The notes under the pieces are model-generated. The model was not told the DNA's origin. It saw only the letters and a program-made list of their open reading frames with translations, and did no database searches. A stretch of DNA of 64,000 nucleotides from an uncultured Porphyromonadaceae bacterium. Its GTDB lineage: Bacteria; Bacteroidota; Bacteroidia; Bacteroidales; Porphyromonadaceae. Positions 8,834 to 16,648 of the stretch are shown here, one piece after another. A program made the translations under genes and the position numbers. How positions within the stretch are numbered: the first letter of the stretch is position 1; every line of letters starts with the position of its first letter. The DNA lies in NCBI GenBank assembly GCA_947253625.1, contig CAMYAB010000006.1, forward strand, positions 16,628 through 80,627. The letters run 5' to 3'.

Positions 8834-9430
8834 TTATTTGTATTCAAAATGTACCATCTCAAAGAAAAGAGGGATGCCTTCGCGCGAGAGGACCGCTGGG
8901 CCAAAACGAAACGAGGAGATGATCTGTAGCTTGGCTCCATCCCCGACATGCTTGGCGGCTTCCAGCAGTGCCATACAGAGTAGACTCTCGTTGCCTTTTT
9001 CGTTTGGGTCTGCTTTGGGAGATAGGATAGGCACTTCACTCTTGGGGTCGTAGACGAATGGGAGTGGGAAGGTACCACCGCTCTTCGGTCCATACAGCTG
9101 GACTGAGGCCATGCTTCTTGGGCTGATGCTACGGAAGCTGAACCGAGAGGAGACAATCGTCACGCCGGCCTTTGGCGCACCTTTTCCCTTTTCGATAACC
9201 CTGATGTACAGTCCATCATTGATCTTCACAAAGACCTTCTCCGGTGTCTCTACCTCTGGCGGAAAGTTTTGGATCACACGGATGCCATTTTTGTCCATGA
9301 AGGTACTGATCTCCTTTTTTTCACGAGAGATCATCTCCACGTATGAGATCCGGTCTTTGCGACAGCCGGTGGTAAATAGCATGACCCCTGCAAATAGGGC
9401 GGTCAAGATAGTCGTGGGGAGCGTTTTCAT
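8834..9430 (-). CDS. DUF4827-type lipoprotein
   Basis: The start is set at ATG 9430, which gives a clean lipoprotein signal (MKTLPTTILTALFAGVMLFTTGC). A longer frame reaching 9565 has no such signal. The mature part of about 175 residues has SYVEMISREKKEISTFMDKNGI and a beta-rich C-terminal half, as in the DUF4827 family, which in Bacteroidales is often beside the phosphohexomutase gene. That neighbourhood is recalled, not checked. The role is unknown. It may be a peptidyl-prolyl isomerase-like or structural envelope protein. First gene of the leftward set glmM-pepT-gcvT. Confidence 0.8.
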   Translation of the reverse strand: MKTLPTTILTALFAGVMLFTTGCRKDRISYVEMISREKKEISTFMDKNGIRVIQNFPPEVETPEKVFVKINDGLYIRVIEKGKGAPKAGVTIVSSRFSFRSISPRSMASVQLYGPKSGGTFPLPFVYDPKSEVPILSPKADPNEKGNESLLCMALLEAAKHVGDGAKLQIISSFRFGPAVLSREGIPLFFEMVHFEYK

Positions 9431-9489
9431 TCGTTGCTGGTTGGTATATGTATCGTATCTACTGAGTGCGCCTCTCTTGGCGTACCAAA

Positions 9490-9497
9490 CAAATATA
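9490..9497 (-). promoter_or_regulatory. Possible -7 box upstream of the DUF4827 gene
   Basis: Minus-strand TATATTTG, 60 bases before the start codon at 9430. The nearest TTG upstream is 23 bases away, a little too far for the usual spacing, so only the -7 box is well supported. Confidence 0.45.
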
Positions 9498-9572
9498 CGA
9501 AAAAGAACATTACCCCTATCCAATCCACACTCATATGTCCTGCGAGGCTCCGAGAGGTGCGACATTGTACCC

Positions 9573-9598
9573 CAAAAGAAAAGGCACCCGAAGGTGCC
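9573..9598 (-). terminator. Terminator after mnmA
   Basis: Read leftward: GGCACC, a TTCG tetraloop, GGTGCC, then TTTTCTTTT. It starts six bases after the mnmA stop codon and closes the metG-mnmA transcript. Confidence 0.88.
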
Positions 9599-9603
9599 CT
9601 ACC

Positions 9604-10683
9604 CTAGCGTCTCTCGCCTCCCTCGATCACTCCGCTACCGTAGCAGAGTCGGTGGTCAGCATCGTAAAGGGTGCAAAACTGGCCCGGGGCGACGCCTTGG
9701 ATCAGTGCTTGCGACAGCAGTCGGTAGCCACCATCTGCTTTTTGCTCCAAAATCCCTTGGGTGAAATCCGGTGTGTGACGTACCTTGAAGGTCACCGAGA
9801 GTGTGGCTTCGGTCATGGGGTTGCCACTGATGAAGTTCAGATCATCCAAGTGTACGACATCACCGTATTGCTCGATAGGTGTGTAGCCTTGGCTCACGAA
9901 AAGTGTATTGGTGGGGACATCCTTTTTGACCACAAACCAGGGGCCACCACTTAGCCCCAAGCCCTTTCGTTGTCCGATGGTATGAAACCAATAGCCATCG
10001 TGTTCACCCACCTTTTTGCCAGTCTCGAGCTGTACGATTGGTCCCTTTTGGATCCCCACATACTTGCGCAAAAAGTCGGTATAGTTCACCTTCCCCAAAA
10101 AGCAGATACCCTGGCTGTCCTTTCGGTGTGCGGTTAGGAGTCCATTGGCCTCAGCGATGGCACGCACCTCCTCTTTCATGAGAGCGCCGATGGGGAAGAG
10201 GGCTTTTTGGAGCTGTGGATAGGTGATTTGGGCCAAAAAGTCGGTCTGGTCTTTCAGCGGATCCCGTGCAGTGGCGAGGTAGTGAGTTGACCCAAGTCGC
10301 ACTTTGTCGGCATAGTGACCGGTAGCGATGTAGTCGTAGTCCTTGCCCCAGTAGTCGTTGAAAAAGCCAAACTTGATGACCCTGTTGCACAGCATATCCG
10401 GGTGTGGTGTCCGCCCTGCCCGCACCGTATCTATCATGTACTGCACGACATACTCCCAGTACTCGGTATGCAGGCTCACCAGCTCGAGGCGCAGCCCATA
10501 CTTCCGAGCCAACCAGCGGACGAGGACCTCGTCATCCTCCGAGGGGCAGTCACCAAAGCCCTCCTCCTGGGCCCCGATCCGGATGTAGTAGAGATCCGGA
10601 CGGATCCCCTGCTCCACGAGCAGATGGAGGGCGACCGAGCTATCCACTCCTCCCGAGAGGAGCAGTGCCACACTACCGGTCAT
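9604..10683 (-). CDS. mnmA: tRNA-specific 2-thiouridylase MnmA
   Basis: A 359-residue cytoplasmic enzyme that thiolates U34 of tRNA-Glu, -Gln and -Lys. The ATP pyrophosphatase P-loop LSGGVDSSVAL is at residues 9-19. The two catalytic cysteines lie in MLCNRVIKFGFF (about 100) and GICFLGKVNYTDF (about 195). The conserved HTIGQRKGLGL is also present. Its ATG shares one base with the metG stop codon (TAATG arrangement), so translation is probably coupled. Some Bacteroidetes carry two MnmA paralogues. Only this one is in the window. Confidence 0.95.
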   Translation of the reverse strand: MTGSVALLLSGGVDSSVALHLLVEQGIRPDLYYIRIGAQEEGFGDCPSEDDEVLVRWLARKYGLRLELVSLHTEYWEYVVQYMIDTVRAGRTPHPDMLCNRVIKFGFFNDYWGKDYDYIATGHYADKVRLGSTHYLATARDPLKDQTDFLAQITYPQLQKALFPIGALMKEEVRAIAEANGLLTAHRKDSQGICFLGKVNYTDFLRKYVGIQKGPIVQLETGKKVGEHDGYWFHTIGQRKGLGLSGGPWFVVKKDVPTNTLFVSQGYTPIEQYGDVVHLDDLNFISGNPMTEATLSVTFKVRHTPDFTQGILEQKADGGYRLLSQALIQGVAPGQFCTLYDADHRLCYGSGVIEGGERR

Positions 10684-12725
10684 TAGGATACCTTGCTACC
10701 GGGTGCGACCTCCTTGCTTGGCGTGATCACCGAGAGGGTACCATCCGGCTCCTGCACACTCAGGATCATTCCTTCGCTCTCCACACCCATCAGCTTACGA
10801 GGTGGAAAGTTGGCGACAAAGCAGACTTGCCGGCCCACCAGTTCTTCGGGCTTGTAGTACTTGGCCAGTCCGGAGACGATGGTTCGTCCTCCCAGTCCGT
10901 CATCGATCCTAAATTGTAGGAGTTTGTCTGCCTTGGCCACTTTTTCGCACGACAAGACCTTGCCCACCCGTATATCGAGCTTCTCAAAGGTACCAAAGTC
11001 CACGGCCTCTCCTATCGGCTCTGCGTGTCGGCTCTCCGCCTCGTTTTGTGCCTTGGTGGCTTGGAGTTTGTTGAGTTGCTTGGCGATCTCGGCATCCTCT
11101 ATTTTTTGGAAGAGCAGCTCCGGCTTTTCCAGTCGGTGTCCTGTCTCGAGTAGGGTATGTGAGCCGATCTCCTGCCAGGTGGCCTCTCGGTCGTAGGCGA
11201 GCATCTTGCGTAGCTTTTTCATGGAGAAGGGCAAAAATGGCTCCATCAGGAGGCTGAGATTGGCCGCAATCTGCAGTGCGACATTGAGTATGGTGGCGAC
11301 ACGATCGGGATCGGTCTTGATCACCTTCCAAGGCTCGGTGTCGGCCAGATACTTATTACCCAGCCGAGCGAGTGTCATGGCTTCGCGCTGAGCATCGCGG
11401 ATATGAAAGTCCTCCAGCAGTGTGGCGACCCGCTCCTTGATCAGGTCGATCTCCGCTAGCACACTCCGATCCTCAGGGGTCACAGTCTCTGCTGCCGGCA
11501 CTTTCCCATCAAAGTACTTGTGGGTCAGCACCATGGCACGGTTCACAAAGTTGCCCAGCACAGCCACCAGTTCGTTATTGTTGCGTGCCTGAAAGTCAGC
11601 CCACGTGAAGTCATTGTCCTTGGTCTCCGGTGCGTTGGCTGTGAGGACATAGCGGAGGACATCCTGCTTGTCGGGAAAGTCCTTGAGGTACTCATGGAGC
11701 CAGACAGCCCAGTTGCGCGAGGTGGAGATCTTGTTTCCCTCCAGGTTCAGAAACTCATTGGACGGCACATTGTCCGGTAGGATATAGCTTCCCTCTGCCT
11801 TGAGCATGGTGGGGAAGACGATGCAGTGAAAGACAATGTTGTCCTTGCCTATGAAGTGGATCAGCCTCGTTGATGGATCCTTCCACCAAGTCTCCCAGCT
11901 ATCGGGCAGTAGCTCCTTGGTATTGGATATGTAGCCGATCGGTGCATCAAACCACACATACAGCACCTTGCCCTCCGCACCCTCCACCGGCACGGGGATT
12001 CCCCAGTCCAAGTCTCGAGAGACGGCACGAGGTTGCAGGCCCATATCGAGCCAGCTCTTGCACTGTCCGTAGACATTGGTGCGCCACTCCTTGTGTCCGT
12101 CGAGGATCCACTCCTTTAGCCACTTCTCATATTTATTTAGGGGGAGATACCAGTGCTTGGTCTTGCGTAGGACCGGCTTGGATCCACTGATGGCCGAGTG
12201 GGGGTTGATCAGCTCTGTGGGGCTGAGGGAGGTCCCGCACTTCTCGCACTGGTCACCATACGCTCCCTCGCTGCCACAGTGAGGGCATGTACCTGTGATG
12301 TAGCGGTCGGCCAAAAAGGTGTGAGCCACCTCATCGTAGTACTGCTCACTCTCCAGCTCCTCAAACACCCCCTTGTCGTAGAGGGTCCGGAAAAAAGCAC
12401 TCGCCACCTCGGTATGGGTGTCGCTCGAGGTACGAGAGTAGATGTCGAAAGAGATCCCAAACTCCTCAAACGACTTTTTGATCAGCGCATGGTACCGATC
12501 CACTATATCTTGTGGGGTCACCCCCTCTTTTTTGGCCCGGAGTGTGATTGGCACACCGTGCTCATCGGAGCCACAGATGTAGAGGCATGGGCGGTCGTTG
12601 AGCCTCAAGTACCGTACATAGATATCCGCCGGCACATACACGCCGGCCAAGTGTCCGATATGCACAGGGCCATTGGCGTAGGGGAGTGCCGCCGTGACGA
12701 GCGTTCGCTTATAGTCTTTGTTCAT
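10683..12725 (-). CDS. metG: Methionyl-tRNA synthetase
   Basis: A 680-residue class I synthetase charging tRNA-Met. Signature 1 is GPVHIGHLAG (residues 19-27). The zinc-binding knuckle is CPHCGSEGAYGDQCEKCG (about 143). The KMSKS-type loop reads GNKISTSRNW (about 330). A C-terminal EMAP/Arc1p-like tRNA-binding domain (about 575-680) begins FEKLDIRVGKVLSCEKV. It has its own promoter at 12752-12783 and overlaps mnmA by one base. Confidence 0.97.
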   Translation of the reverse strand: MNKDYKRTLVTAALPYANGPVHIGHLAGVYVPADIYVRYLRLNDRPCLYICGSDEHGVPITLRAKKEGVTPQDIVDRYHALIKKSFEEFGISFDIYSRTSSDTHTEVASAFFRTLYDKGVFEELESEQYYDEVAHTFLADRYITGTCPHCGSEGAYGDQCEKCGTSLSPTELINPHSAISGSKPVLRKTKHWYLPLNKYEKWLKEWILDGHKEWRTNVYGQCKSWLDMGLQPRAVSRDLDWGIPVPVEGAEGKVLYVWFDAPIGYISNTKELLPDSWETWWKDPSTRLIHFIGKDNIVFHCIVFPTMLKAEGSYILPDNVPSNEFLNLEGNKISTSRNWAVWLHEYLKDFPDKQDVLRYVLTANAPETKDNDFTWADFQARNNNELVAVLGNFVNRAMVLTHKYFDGKVPAAETVTPEDRSVLAEIDLIKERVATLLEDFHIRDAQREAMTLARLGNKYLADTEPWKVIKTDPDRVATILNVALQIAANLSLLMEPFLPFSMKKLRKMLAYDREATWQEIGSHTLLETGHRLEKPELLFQKIEDAEIAKQLNKLQATKAQNEAESRHAEPIGEAVDFGTFEKLDIRVGKVLSCEKVAKADKLLQFRIDDGLGGRTIVSGLAKYYKPEELVGRQVCFVANFPPRKLMGVESEGMILSVQEPDGTLSVITPSKEVAPGSKVS

Positions 12726-12751
12726 GGGGTTGTCTGTCTATATGTTCGTTG

Positions 12752-12783
12752 CAAATTTACCTAGATTAGCCACTATATCCAAA
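12752..12783 (-). promoter_or_regulatory. Promoter of metG-mnmA
   Basis: Minus strand TTTG (12783-12780), a 20-base spacer, and TAAATTTG (12759-12752), only 26 bases before the metG start. An almost ideal Bacteroidetes housekeeping promoter. Confidence 0.75.
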
Positions 12784-12966
12784 GGTTCCCCACCGATTTT
12801 CTTCCCCACCGACCAGCCAAAAGGATCGGCAACACCGGCACCCTTTTCCCAATCGGACATCCCTCCAAAAGGGAAACAAAATGGGGCCAAAAAGGCGATT
12901 TTTGGAAACAAAAAAGGTCCTCCGGGGGGGGGTACTGATAATCAACTACTTGCAGGGGGCCTCGAG

Positions 12967-13070
12967 TTTCACGGATAGAAGCAAATGTTTTCACGGATAG
13001 AAGCGAAACTTTTCACGGATAGAAGCGAAACTTTTCACGGATAGAAGCAATTGCTCAGACGGATAGAAAA
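12967..13070 (+). repeat. 22-bp-phased repeat cluster 2 (5 units)
   Basis: Units at 12967, 12989, 13011, 13033 and 13055. Four are perfect TTTCACGGATAGAAGC, spaced by AAATGT, GAAACT, GAAACT and AATTGC. The fifth is the divergent end unit TCAGACGGATAGAAAA. Confidence 0.96.
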
Positions 13071-13151
13071 ACCGGGCACCCCCACAAAAAGGGCACCGGA
13101 CTCATTCGCAAAAAAAGACTCTTCACCGGTGGTCGTTTGGAGACAAAACAC

Positions 13152-13159
13152 TATATTTG
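13152..13159 (+). promoter_or_regulatory. Possible -7 box for the TonB receptor operon
   Basis: TATATTTG with no TTG at the right distance upstream. If used, the leader would be about 150 bases. Confidence 0.45.
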
Positions 13160-13287
13160 CATGACCCACCGGGGGCAATTGTATCACCGAGGCTCGGGGT
13201 AGAGCGGGTGCGTACCTGCCCAGCGATCGTCATCCGGAGACAAACAAAAAAGCAAAAAGCCGACCGAACAAAGCGGTACGACCATAC

Positions 13288-13304
13288 GGGGCGACAGACG
13301 CCCC
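13288..13304 (+). promoter_or_regulatory. Hairpin just before the TonB receptor start codon
   Basis: GGGGCG-ACAGA-CGCCCC ends 12 bases before the ATG at 13317. It could control translation start or read-through. No T run follows, so it is not a normal terminator. Confidence 0.45.
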
Positions 13305-13316
13305 CAAAAGCAATGT

Positions 13317-15419
13317 ATGGACCAATGTAGCATGCACACCATAGCCAAACGCACTGCGTGGCAAAAAGGGCAGACCAAGCCGGTGGTGCCCCAAGCATTC
13401 ACCTCCTCGGGGTGGGCTGCACGGCTGACGTTGCTCCTGCTCATCGTGATCATCGGCCGGGCACCCGCCTATGGTCAGCTCTTGGGCGACACCATCTCGC
13501 ACGCCCTACCCGAAGTCGTAGTGACCGCCTCTCTCCCCGAAGTAATCCCCGGTCAAAAACTCAGTGGCGAGCGACTCCGGAGCATGAGCACCTTTTCGGT
13601 AGCTGATGCGATCCGCTACTTCTCGGGGGTCCAGATCAAGGACTATGGGGGGATCGGCGGGATCAAGACGATCAATGTCCGCAGTCTCGGCACCAACCAC
13701 ATGGGGATCTTCTACAACGGTGTACAGCTGGGCAATGCCCAAAATGGGCAGGTCGACCTAGGGCGCTTCTCCTTGGACAATGTCGAGCAGATCACCCTGT
13801 ACAATGGGCAAAAGAGTGACCTCTTTCAGTGCGCCAAGGACTTTGGCTCCGCAGGCTCGGTCTACATCACCACACGGTACCCAAACTTCGGGACAGGCGA
13901 GCGGCATCACCTCCGTGCCGGACTCAAGGGAGGCTCATTTGGGCTGGTGGCCCCCTCCGTGACTTGGGAGCAAAAGTTGCCTCTGGGGTTTTCATTGTCG
14001 GCGAGCACGGAGTTCATCTCCTCCAATGGTCGCTACCCTTTTCGGTACAAGCGTATCTTCCAGGACGGTACCATAGCCTACGACACCACCGCAGTACGCG
14101 AGAATGGAGACCTCACCGCACTGAGGGCCGAGCTGGGACTCTACCGCACACTCCACGAGGGGGCATGGGACCTACAGGGCTACTACTATCGATCCAAGCG
14201 CGGACTGCCGGGACCGATCGTGAAGAACGTATTTGAGCATGGACAAAGGCTGCAGGACGAGAGCTTTTTCGTGCAGACCAAGTACAACCAACGCCTGACC
14301 GACCACTACAGGATCAAGATCAACGCAAAATACGCCAACGACTACACACGCTATATAGATAACGAGTGGACCAGCCCCATATATGTGGACAACAAATACC
14401 TACAGCACGAGCTATATACCTCGATGGCCAACATGGTGGAGCTGTGGGATTGGCTAAAAATCAATCTCGCCCTCGACTACCAGCTCAATCTGATGCAGTC
14501 CAACCTTGCCAACTTTTCGCAACCCACACGGCACACGCTCCTTGCCGCACTGGCACTGGAAGCCAAGTGGAAGTGGCTGACCCTGCAGGTCAGTGGACTG
14601 GAGACCATGGTGCGAGACGAGGTCAAGCGCAACGCACAAGCCCCGCCAAAAAACATCTTTAGCCCGGCAGTGGTACTCTCCGCAAAGCCATTTGAGGAGC
14701 AGGACTTTTTCATCGAGGCGTTCTACAAAGATATCTTTAGGATGCCGACCTTCAACGACCTATACTACACCCTTATCGGCAACGCAAGCCTACGTCCGGA
14801 GTATGCGACCCAGTACAACCTAGGGCTGAGGTACACCATCGCTCCGAGCTCACGATGGCTGAGACTGGCGGAGCTAAAGGTGGACGCCTACTACAACAAG
14901 GTGACCGACAAGATCGTGGCAGTACCGGCCGGAAATATGTTTCGCTGGATGATGCTGAACCTGGGACAAGTGGACATCAAGGGGCTGGAGCTAACCGCAA
15001 ACACCCTGACCCAACCCATCGACGACCTCTCCATCACCGGACGAATAGCCTACACCTACCAGGCGGCAAAGGATGTCACAAACAAACAGGACAAAAACTA
15101 CAAGCACCAGATCGTCTACATACCCAAGCACAGCGGATCCGTGGTCCTATCCGCTGACTACAAGAGCTGGGGAATGAACTACAGCTTTGTCTACACCGGC
15201 GAACGCTTCAACGCCAAGTACAACGACGACAATAGCCGTATGCTCCCATGGTACACCCATGACCTCAGCCTCCGGAAAGTTTTTGGCATCAGACACACCC
15301 ACCACAAGCTACGCCTGTCGCTCGATGTCAATAACCTCCTGGACCAACACTACGACGTGGTACTCAACTACCCTATGCCCGGTCGCAACTACAAGCTGAC
15401 ACTGCTATTTGAGCTATAA
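13317..15419 (+). CDS. TonB-dependent outer-membrane receptor, BtuB-like
   Basis: A 700-residue receptor. The signal peptide core is unusually far in (about residues 32-53, ending PAYGQ) because no closer ATG exists. The plug domain (about 65-180) has LPEVVVTAS near its start, SVADAIRYFSGVQIKDYGG and INVRSLGTNHMGIFYNGV. The rest reads as a beta-barrel ending in aromatic ELKLTLLFEL-like residues (YKLTLLFEL). Length and plug are closer to BtuB-type receptors than to SusC. The next gene encodes a BtuG-like protein, so cobalamin or another corrinoid is the likeliest cargo. Heme or siderophore cannot be ruled out from this gene alone. First gene of a five-gene operon. Confidence 0.88.
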   Translation: MDQCSMHTIAKRTAWQKGQTKPVVPQAFTSSGWAARLTLLLLIVIIGRAPAYGQLLGDTISHALPEVVVTASLPEVIPGQKLSGERLRSMSTFSVADAIRYFSGVQIKDYGGIGGIKTINVRSLGTNHMGIFYNGVQLGNAQNGQVDLGRFSLDNVEQITLYNGQKSDLFQCAKDFGSAGSVYITTRYPNFGTGERHHLRAGLKGGSFGLVAPSVTWEQKLPLGFSLSASTEFISSNGRYPFRYKRIFQDGTIAYDTTAVRENGDLTALRAELGLYRTLHEGAWDLQGYYYRSKRGLPGPIVKNVFEHGQRLQDESFFVQTKYNQRLTDHYRIKINAKYANDYTRYIDNEWTSPIYVDNKYLQHELYTSMANMVELWDWLKINLALDYQLNLMQSNLANFSQPTRHTLLAALALEAKWKWLTLQVSGLETMVRDEVKRNAQAPPKNIFSPAVVLSAKPFEEQDFFIEAFYKDIFRMPTFNDLYYTLIGNASLRPEYATQYNLGLRYTIAPSSRWLRLAELKVDAYYNKVTDKIVAVPAGNMFRWMMLNLGQVDIKGLELTANTLTQPIDDLSITGRIAYTYQAAKDVTNKQDKNYKHQIVYIPKHSGSVVLSADYKSWGMNYSFVYTGERFNAKYNDDNSRMLPWYTHDLSLRKVFGIRHTHHKLRLSLDVNNLLDQHYDVVLNYPMPGRNYKLTLLFEL

Positions 15420-15451
15420 AACCGCCCCACAAAAAAAACGGGATCACCGCC

Positions 15452-16633
15452 ATGAGCAACTACCGATACCATCTGTACCCTCTACTCCTCACCCTACTTC
15501 TCCTCCTATCCGGCTGTCGTGGCGAATACGAGGTCCTCTACTCCAAGCCCCACAGTACCGACCTCGGAGCGATGGAGCTGGAGGGAGCAAAAGGGAAGCT
15601 GGTGGGCTTTTACCTCCTGAATGAGGGAAATATGGGGAGCAACCGATGCACGCTGGACTACTTCGACTTCACCAAAGGAATCTACCACCGCAATATCTAC
15701 GCCGAAGCCAACCCCTCAGTGGTGAAGGAGCTGGGCGATGTGGGCAACGATATAGGGATCTACGGGAGCAAGCTCTACGCCGTCGTCAATGTCTCCAACT
15801 ACATAGAGGTGATGGATGCCACCAACGCCAAGCACATAGGCAAGATCATGATCCCCAATGTCCGGTACGTCACCTTTCACAACGGTAGGCTCTATGCATC
15901 CGCCTACGTGGCACCGGTAAAGCCGGACCAAAATGCCCGTGTGGGCGCAGTGTACGAGGTCGACACCACGACACTGCAAGTCCTCAGAAGCTGCAACGTC
16001 GGCTACCAGCCCGAGGAACTGGCCGTAACCAACGGCAAACTCTATGTCGCCAACTCCGGAGGCTACATGGCACCCAACTACGACCGTACAGTGTCCGTGG
16101 TGGATCTGGAGACTTTCGGGGAGATCAAGCGGATAGATGTGGCCATCAACCTCCATCGCCTGCGACCCACGTCATCGGGCGAGCTACTGGTCACCTCCCG
16201 TGGCGACTACTACAATGTGGCCCCAAGCATCTACTTCATCGACCCACAGCGCGATGTCGTGACCAAGCAGATGGACCTCCCAATAAGCAACCTGGATATT
16301 GTGGGCGACCGAGCCTACTTTTATGCCATGACCTGGAGCTACAAGACCCAGACCAATAGCGTCGCCACCTACGGCATCCTGGACACGAGGACAAAAGAAG
16401 TCACCACCCGAAAACTCATCCGAGACGGCACCCAAGAAGATATCCGCACCCCATACGGACTGAAAGTCAACCCCCTCAATGGCGACTTTTACCTGACGGA
16501 CGCCATAGACTACGTCACCCCGGGCACCCTACTCTGCTACGACAAAAACGGGATGCTGAGGTGGAAAGTGGACACCGGAGACATCCCGGCACACCTGGTA
16601 TTTAGATACGATAAAAAAACGATGACAAAATAA
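15452..16633 (+). CDS. BtuG-like beta-propeller surface lipoprotein (YncE/DUF5074 type)
   Basis: A 393-residue protein with lipobox LLSGC. The mature part shows repeated propeller blades: GFYLLNEGNMGSN, VVKELGDVGNDIGIYGSKLYAV, YQPEELAVTNGKLYVANSGG, RTVSVVDLETFGEIKRIDVA and GDIPAHLVF. This matches my memory of the Bacteroides BtuG proteins, which bind vitamin B12 very tightly at the cell surface and pass it to BtuB. The gene starts 32 bases after the TonB receptor gene, as in the Bacteroides pairs. Binding of B12 by this protein is inferred from family and context. Confidence 0.82.
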   Translation: MSNYRYHLYPLLLTLLLLLSGCRGEYEVLYSKPHSTDLGAMELEGAKGKLVGFYLLNEGNMGSNRCTLDYFDFTKGIYHRNIYAEANPSVVKELGDVGNDIGIYGSKLYAVVNVSNYIEVMDATNAKHIGKIMIPNVRYVTFHNGRLYASAYVAPVKPDQNARVGAVYEVDTTTLQVLRSCNVGYQPEELAVTNGKLYVANSGGYMAPNYDRTVSVVDLETFGEIKRIDVAINLHRLRPTSSGELLVTSRGDYYNVAPSIYFIDPQRDVVTKQMDLPISNLDIVGDRAYFYAMTWSYKTQTNSVATYGILDTRTKEVTTRKLIRDGTQEDIRTPYGLKVNPLNGDFYLTDAIDYVTPGTLLCYDKNGMLRWKVDTGDIPAHLVFRYDKKTMTK

Positions 16634-16648
16634 AACAAACAGCAATCC

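Larger units (their letters stand above)
12726..13316. other. Divergent intergenic region, no gene seen
   Basis: It holds the metG promoter, a run sharing AAAAGGCGATTTTTGGA with the region before 59263, the second 22-bp repeat cluster (12967-13070), a likely -7 box (13152-13159) and a hairpin (13288-13304) just before the TonB receptor gene. No convincing small reading frame. Confidence 0.7.

Noticed and set aside
13160..13316. Cobalamin riboswitch, suggested by GTCATCCGGAGAC near 13229
   Set aside because: Only a weak match to the B12 box, too near the likely transcript start, and without the other conserved core segments.
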